This document shows, in pieces, positions 60,001 through 64,000 of a DNA stretch of 64,000 nt. Under the pieces are notes generated by a model, which saw nothing but the letters and a program-made list of their open reading frames with translations, was not told the origin of the DNA and searched no databases. The stretch spans positions 9,978,099 through 10,042,098 of the forward strand of contig OZ026847.1 of assembly GCA_964023205.1 (NCBI GenBank). Reading direction: 5' to 3'. The position numbers and the translations under genes are program-made. The DNA comes from Lutraria lutraria (Eukaryota; Mollusca; Bivalvia; Venerida; Mactridae). Positions within the stretch are counted from its first letter, which is position 1; every line of letters starts with the position of its first letter.

Positions 60001-60790
60001 CGATTTAAGGTCATGCACACAGTCCTCAATATTCACATTTTACAAAAATTCCTCCACACATGTGTTTAAACTATGTACTACACAGTAGCCTCAACAACCA
60101 TGGAAGAAAATTCACTGTGTGAAAGTTGAGGACTGTGTTAAGAATTGAAAATAAACATGGGCAAACATTTAATAATGAAAATTTTAAATATGGAAACCCT
60201 CAATGACATGTTGAAGTTATTGTTGGACATAGTAGTTTAAATTAATTTTGATATAATGATACATTATTTTGACAAATGGAATTAGCATAAGTTCAGGTGA
60301 GAATTATAGATACTTGTTAATCATTAAATATCATTTTACTGATGCAGAAATGTACATTTAATCATTAGCTATTGATATAAAAACTAATTTCAGTTATGTA
60401 CTTTCAGTAATTATTGAACAATGCCACTTCTTTAGGATGCATAGCTAAAATGTCAGACAGCCATTTTGTCACAACTTTGATTCACCTTAAATCAAGTACA
60501 GAATAGAATAGATCTACAAATTTCAAGACACAAAAATCAAAATTGCATCAACAATAGAATCAATCCCAACTGAATTCGTCCATAAAATCGGCCAACCGAA
60601 AAGCCGAATTAGTAAGGTTAAAATAAAATTGAAGCAATAAAATAAAACCTAAATTACGATGTAAACTAAAACGTCCAAAGTTCCGACATATTTCGGTATC
60701 CCACTTGACCAAACGCTAGCCACCGAAAATAATGTTTACCTGTCACCTGTCCGCGCGTGATTTTCGCTCAACCAATTATCACACATCACG
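53969..60790 (-). CDS. Possible small spliced gene of unknown function (81 residues)
   Basis: I do not recognise this protein. A consistent minus-strand model has a non-coding first exon ending at 60740 (ACAG|GTAAAC), exon 2 at 59904-59779 with ATG at 59802 (MFIKDKWE), exon 3 at 56056-55974 (DLSFSDCLCSAKSNHQNG...) and exon 4 at 54107-53969. Three introns have GT..AG borders, and the phases (0, then 2) join without a stop over 246 nt. Exon 4 consists largely of a tRNA-derived SINE, so it may be an alternative terminal exon. The 5' end lies near CACGTG and an inverted CCAAT box at 60760-60795. Alternatives are a lncRNA or chance open frame. Confidence 0.3.
54108..54837. other. Intronic or intergenic stretch
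   Basis: AT-rich sequence; nothing recognised. Confidence 0.3.
54839..55866. mobile_element. Possible 1-kb non-autonomous DNA transposon
   Basis: ACAGTGCAACCTCTC at the left and GAGAGGTTGTACTGC at the right are near-inverted repeats of the pogo-like type. GAGGTTGTTGCTC words at 55780-55850 also recur, reversed, near 47390-47500. Whether the two ends belong to one element is uncertain. Confidence 0.35.
56190..59745. repeat. Tandem array of about 660-bp units with truncated copies
   Basis: The landmark TGTGAGGAAGTTGTCAAAT occurs at 56370, 57033, 57692, 58349, 58823, 59217 and 59495, giving spacings of 663, 659, 657, 474, 394 and 278 bp. Three full units carry an internal SINE-derived segment; the later units lack it and are shorter. 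Long minus-strand frames here (for example 58338-58607) only reflect Phe/Ser-rich low complexity. Confidence 0.9.
56670..56805 (-). mobile_element. SINE-derived segment in array unit 1
   Basis: TTTATATCGAGTTTAACGCC ... GGGAAGAACCAGTACTAGAC ... CAACTGCCTACTTTCT. Further copies are at about 57310-57462 and 57970-58122. Confidence 0.65.
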
Positions 60791-60792
60791 TG
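60785..60792. promoter_or_regulatory. CACGTG E-box near the putative gene start
   Basis: CATCACGTGAT lies just upstream (on the minus strand) of the putative non-coding exon ending at 60740. Single short motif, weak evidence. Confidence 0.3.
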
Positions 60793-60814
60793 ATTTATAC
60801 AACCAACCTATCCA

Positions 60815-60888
60815 CCTGGTTCCCGTTCCATGTTGCAGTGCACCGAGGGGGCTAACGTTTTGACTATAGTCAACAGGAACCAGTTCAG
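60815..60888. mobile_element. Hairpin element, copy 2
   Basis: CCTGGTTCCCGTTCCATGTT then GCAGTGCACC matches copy 1 at 40996. The closing arm is CAACAGGAACCAGTTCAGTGG. The loop carries about 17 extra nt (GAGGGGGCTAACG...). Confidence 0.7.
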
Positions 60889-61014
60889 TGGCAACAATCT
60901 TTTAAGTAAATTAAGTTCCATCTATGATGCTCAAAGAATAGTTATTTCACGAAATTTCTTCAGTCGAACAAAAAATAATCTACAAAAGATTTGCACTTCT
61001 TTTTTCTATTCAAA

Positions 61015-61090
61015 AGGCGGAGTTACGGAATTTAACGGAACCTACCTCTACTGGTGACCTCGCTCTGCTGGTTCTCTTTAGCGATTTCCA
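61015..61090 (+). promoter_or_regulatory. Inverted copy of the M6PR promoter/5'UTR
   Basis: GGCGGAGTTACGGAATTTAA, then CCTACCTCTACTGGTGACCT, CGCTCTGCTGGT and CTCTTTAGCGATTTCC closely match the minus strand of 51915-51841. No M6PR coding exon follows it. Confidence 0.75.
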
Positions 61091-61204
61091 TTCCGTATAG
61101 GTGTTACCATAGAATCTATGCGTTCGTGAAATTCACTATGTACTCTGTGCACTGCAACTCACTGAGAAATACGCACTTTTCTTTAGACGAACGCCGAGGA
61201 GTTC

Positions 61205-61754
61205 CACTGGCGTAGCTTCCTTTAAGCATTGTAGGCACGCGCCTACACTTTTTTCTGACAAATGAAAAAAAGACAAAAGCGCAACAAAATGAAGGGGAGA
61301 ATTAAGTAAAAGACCTATATACTTGCTATATATGTATAGTATATATGTATAGTATATAGATCTTTGATTATACATAATAGGTGTTTACTAACACAATGTG
61401 TTGATATGCATCGATCATCTCTTTGTTTGAGATTGTAAAGTTGTGTTTTAAAGCAATACACATCGCAATACACATTTTATGACAGTACTTATATATGAAC
61501 TCCTTCTAAAGCCCGAATCATAAATTAGTTAAATTGAAATTCATTTGATAAATGAAAAACTCAGTCAAAATTGAAAAATCTAGCAGGGAAAAAAACTGCA
61601 AGAACTTCATATTTTCACGCTCAAGCATAACGGAAAATAAATGTACCAGATTGTCTCCGGCATTCTATAATGATTTTTTCGGGGGGGGGGGGCAATGCTT
61701 CCGGACCACCTAGAAAGGTGCTTACACATTATTCTAGGACAAGCTACGCCCCTG
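61205..61754. mobile_element. hAT-like non-autonomous element, 550 bp
   Basis: The ends CACTGGCGTAGCTTCC and GACAAGCTACGCCCCTG are inverted matches and belong to the same family as 38212-39455 (shared GTAGGCACG words). It contains a TATATGTATAG repeat near 61325 and a G11 run at 61681. Confidence 0.65.
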
Positions 61755-61902
61755 AATTCTGATCGTATGTACCAATGAATCTTTGTGCATTTGTACGTTC
61801 GACCAATGGTCCCAGTATAAACGTTACAGTAAAATTTAGTCATCGTCAGGCGTAGCGTCAGACTTATACATCTTACTGTATAATTGCCTTTGTGAAACAC
61901 TC

Positions 61903-61954
61903 TCACTCACTCACTCACTCACTCACTCACTCACTCATTTATTTATTTATTTAT
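61903..61954. repeat. (CTCA)n and (ATTT)n microsatellites
   Basis: About eight CTCA units followed directly by four or five ATTT units. Confidence 0.95.
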
Positions 61955-62334
61955 ATTTTAACCATTTCTAAAAACATGGTACATAGGAAATATATTACAC
62001 ATTTGAGCATGTGAAGTTAGTGTTCAAACAAAAATATATTACTGAATGTACAAATTGAGATTATAAAATGATTAAAGGTAAATGATATAAGCCCTGTCAC
62101 AAACGTTAAAATACAAGGATAACACAAAAAAGAAAGTAAATCCTTATTTCCATTGCGTTCCTTTATAAAATTAATGTAAATAACCAAGGAAACAACAACA
62201 AATTATATTAATATGAAAAAACAAGAAAAGAAAATGGAACTTAGAGATTATTATTATCACAGAATAATTCATTTTGATGTGCTAACCACTCATTGACTAT
62301 GCCATTATAAGCATCCAGAGATTATATAGGGGTG
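61955..62334. other. Gene-free stretch
   Basis: Nothing recognised. Confidence 0.3.
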
Positions 62335-62800
62335 GAAGACCTACTTCCTGGTCCGGAGGAGGTTTATCTGTTCGAATCAGAGGATTTGGTTGGAGTATAG
62401 AGGATGAGAGTTTAGATGATTTGGTAAAACATTAGGGTAGTAGGTTAGAGTTTAGAGGATTTGGTAAAAGTTGAGAAGATGAGAGGTTAGTAGTTCTGAG
62501 TCCCATAACTAAATTGGCCTTTTTTATTTCGTCTGTATGAACTGCAGTGTAATGCATACTTATCATCGTCAATTTAAAGACCTTCGACTAAGAGTTTAGA
62601 AGAGTTGGTATGCGTTTATAGAAGTAGGATAGAGTTAAGAGGAGTTTGGTTAGAGTTAAACAATGGTTAGTTTAGAGTATTAAGGAGTTGATTGGTGTGT
62701 GGAGCTTTTGGTAAGGGCTTAAGGCGTTGGTTGGCGTGTAGAAGATTTGGTTATAGTTTAGAGGAGCGAGAAGGTGTCTGTAGGAGTTGTTATATCTCCC
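62335..62800. repeat. Degenerate GAGTTTAGAGGATTTGGT repeat
   Basis: Purine-rich, imperfect repeats of TTTAGAGGATTTGGT and related words in tandem. The open frame 62692-62967 overlaps it and has no recognisable protein. Confidence 0.6.
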
Positions 62801-62967
62801 GTGATATTGAAATATATATGAACCATACTATTTCAAATTGGAGGCATGCGGACGGTCAACAGCTGAAATCTATGATTTGTTCACGCAAAGCTCTTTCTAA
62901 AAAACGACTGGTTAAATACACCATGAGACCACTGTCTGTAAAAGCATCTGAGTGGATCAAACACTAA

Positions 62968-63500
62968 CTTCTAAATTACACTGAGCGAACTACATTGTCA
63001 CATGTAATTATGATCAACCTTAGTGACACGATGATCATCACCCTCTCATACCACGAGATGATGGGCTTTAACATTAAAGTAAAGGGGCACATTTTGGTGA
63101 AAAAAATATTTAAGAAAGTCCTTCTAAACTAAAACGTGATGACAGTGCTTACAACATGCAGTTATATAGGAGATATAGTTCACTATTTGGAATAGTTCAG
63201 AAACTGTGTACAGGAACAAAATACCAGGTCCCGAGGATCGGACTCTGAGCTATATCACATCTTGTCTTTCAAAATTTCCACTCTTCGAATCAGTGGGTTG
63301 CCCACTGTCCGAAAGGATTTTTTCCTTCTTTAAGTATGTTGGGGACCTAGTTTTAGAGAGTTTCTTTTATAAAGTGTATAGTCGGACAACCTGTCACAAA
63401 AAATAATTCAAAGACTGAATTTCTAATATACATGTAGTATGATCATCTAGAAAACGATTATTTACATATATACACTTTGCATGTACATGTACATTGCATT
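62968..63500. other. Gene-free stretch
   Basis: No exon or named repeat recognised. Confidence 0.3.
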
Positions 63501-63506
63501 TGTATA

Positions 63507-63588
63507 TATCGAGGGCTCAGCGCTACAGTGTCGTAACTTGTTCTTATTTCAATATGAGTTACGACAGTGTTGCGTTGAATCCTCGATA
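63507..63588. mobile_element. 82-bp palindromic MITE, copy 2
   Basis: TATCGAGGGCTCAGCGCTAC ... GTTGCGTTGAATCCTCGATA. It is the reverse complement of the copy at 46668-46749 and has exactly the same length. Confidence 0.8.
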
Positions 63589-64000
63589 TGTCAGCATACT
63601 TGATCTGACCATTATTTATATACATCAATCAGCTTTATCTTTTCAACCATAATACTTTGAGAATGAAAATATAGATTTGAGCTCGGAGACCGCTCTTAAG
63701 CTTTGTAACTACGGGGCAAGATCATTTTGAAAATGATCTCTCCAACATGACGATACTTTGATGTATGTGAGTCATGAAAAATAACAACTACTTTTTTAAC
63801 AATTTATTGAAAATAAATAAAAACTTCGATTTTCAAAATTTCTAAATCAACCAGGCTTTTATCAGTTACATAGATTAATGGTTGTGAAATGAATTCATTC
63901 AGACTTGTTTTACAACAACTGCTAATTCTCCAGCATAGGACTTTCTTCTCCGCTTTAAATTAAGCATATAACCTAGAGTGTATATTCCATTGCCATACAG
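63589..64000. other. Right-edge stretch, nothing recognised
   Basis: AT-rich sequence without a supported feature. Confidence 0.3.

Noticed and set aside
62692..62967. Plus-strand frame of 91 residues
   Set aside because: It starts in a degenerate purine-rich repeat; no family, no splice or poly-A context.

Overview
This is animal nuclear DNA, most likely from a bivalve mollusc. Coding sequence is split into short exons by AT-rich introns with GT..AG borders. The gene families (IgGFc-binding-type, F5/8C, TSP1 and EGF mosaic proteins; a cation-dependent mannose-6-phosphate receptor) are metazoan. Several dispersed repeats resemble ones I know from clam, oyster and scallop genomes. The species assignment is inference; no rRNA, CRISPR or intact tRNA was seen.

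Layout. (1) 688-8660, minus strand: a mosaic gene running off the left edge; 13 exons are visible: signal peptide, IgGFc-binding-type N-terminal region, a MopE-like acidic motif, F5/8C (discoidin), a second acidic motif, TSP1. (2) 8701-15736: spacer with a poly-C tract, a CG-rich dispersed repeat, a 34-bp minisatellite, a decayed non-LTR retrotransposon and a cluster of TTCATGAA-like palindromes. (3) 15790-34652, plus strand: a complete head-to-head paralogue. I assembled 29 exons summing to 4,134 nt, which close in frame (1,377 residues): the same N-terminal half followed by TSP1 x2, EGF x11, TSP1 x2, LDLa and a short hydrophobic C-terminus suggesting a GPI anchor. Exons 2-13 of the two genes have identical lengths one by one. 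(4) 34653-46481: largely gene-free, rich in small transposons, with one broken exon of a third paralogue (F5/8C second half, 37797-39470). (5) 46482-51814, minus strand: a complete six-exon cation-dependent mannose-6-phosphate receptor (M6PR, 284 residues) with conserved tail sorting signals. (6) 53969-60790, minus strand: a possible small spliced gene of unknown function whose last exon is a tRNA-derived SINE; one intron is filled by a roughly 660-bp tandem array. (7) 60800-64000: an inverted copy of the M6PR promoter/5'UTR, a hairpin element, a hAT-like element, microsatellites and an 82-bp MITE.

The paralogue pair encodes secreted or surface multi-domain proteins whose modules (F5/8C, TSP1, EGF, LDLa, IgGFc-binding N-terminus) suggest extracellular recognition or adhesion, perhaps in mucus or immunity; this role is inferred from domain families only. 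M6PR is an intracellular sorting receptor and has no evident functional link to them. All exon borders were derived by eye from splice consensus, reading-frame continuity and comparison between the paralogues.
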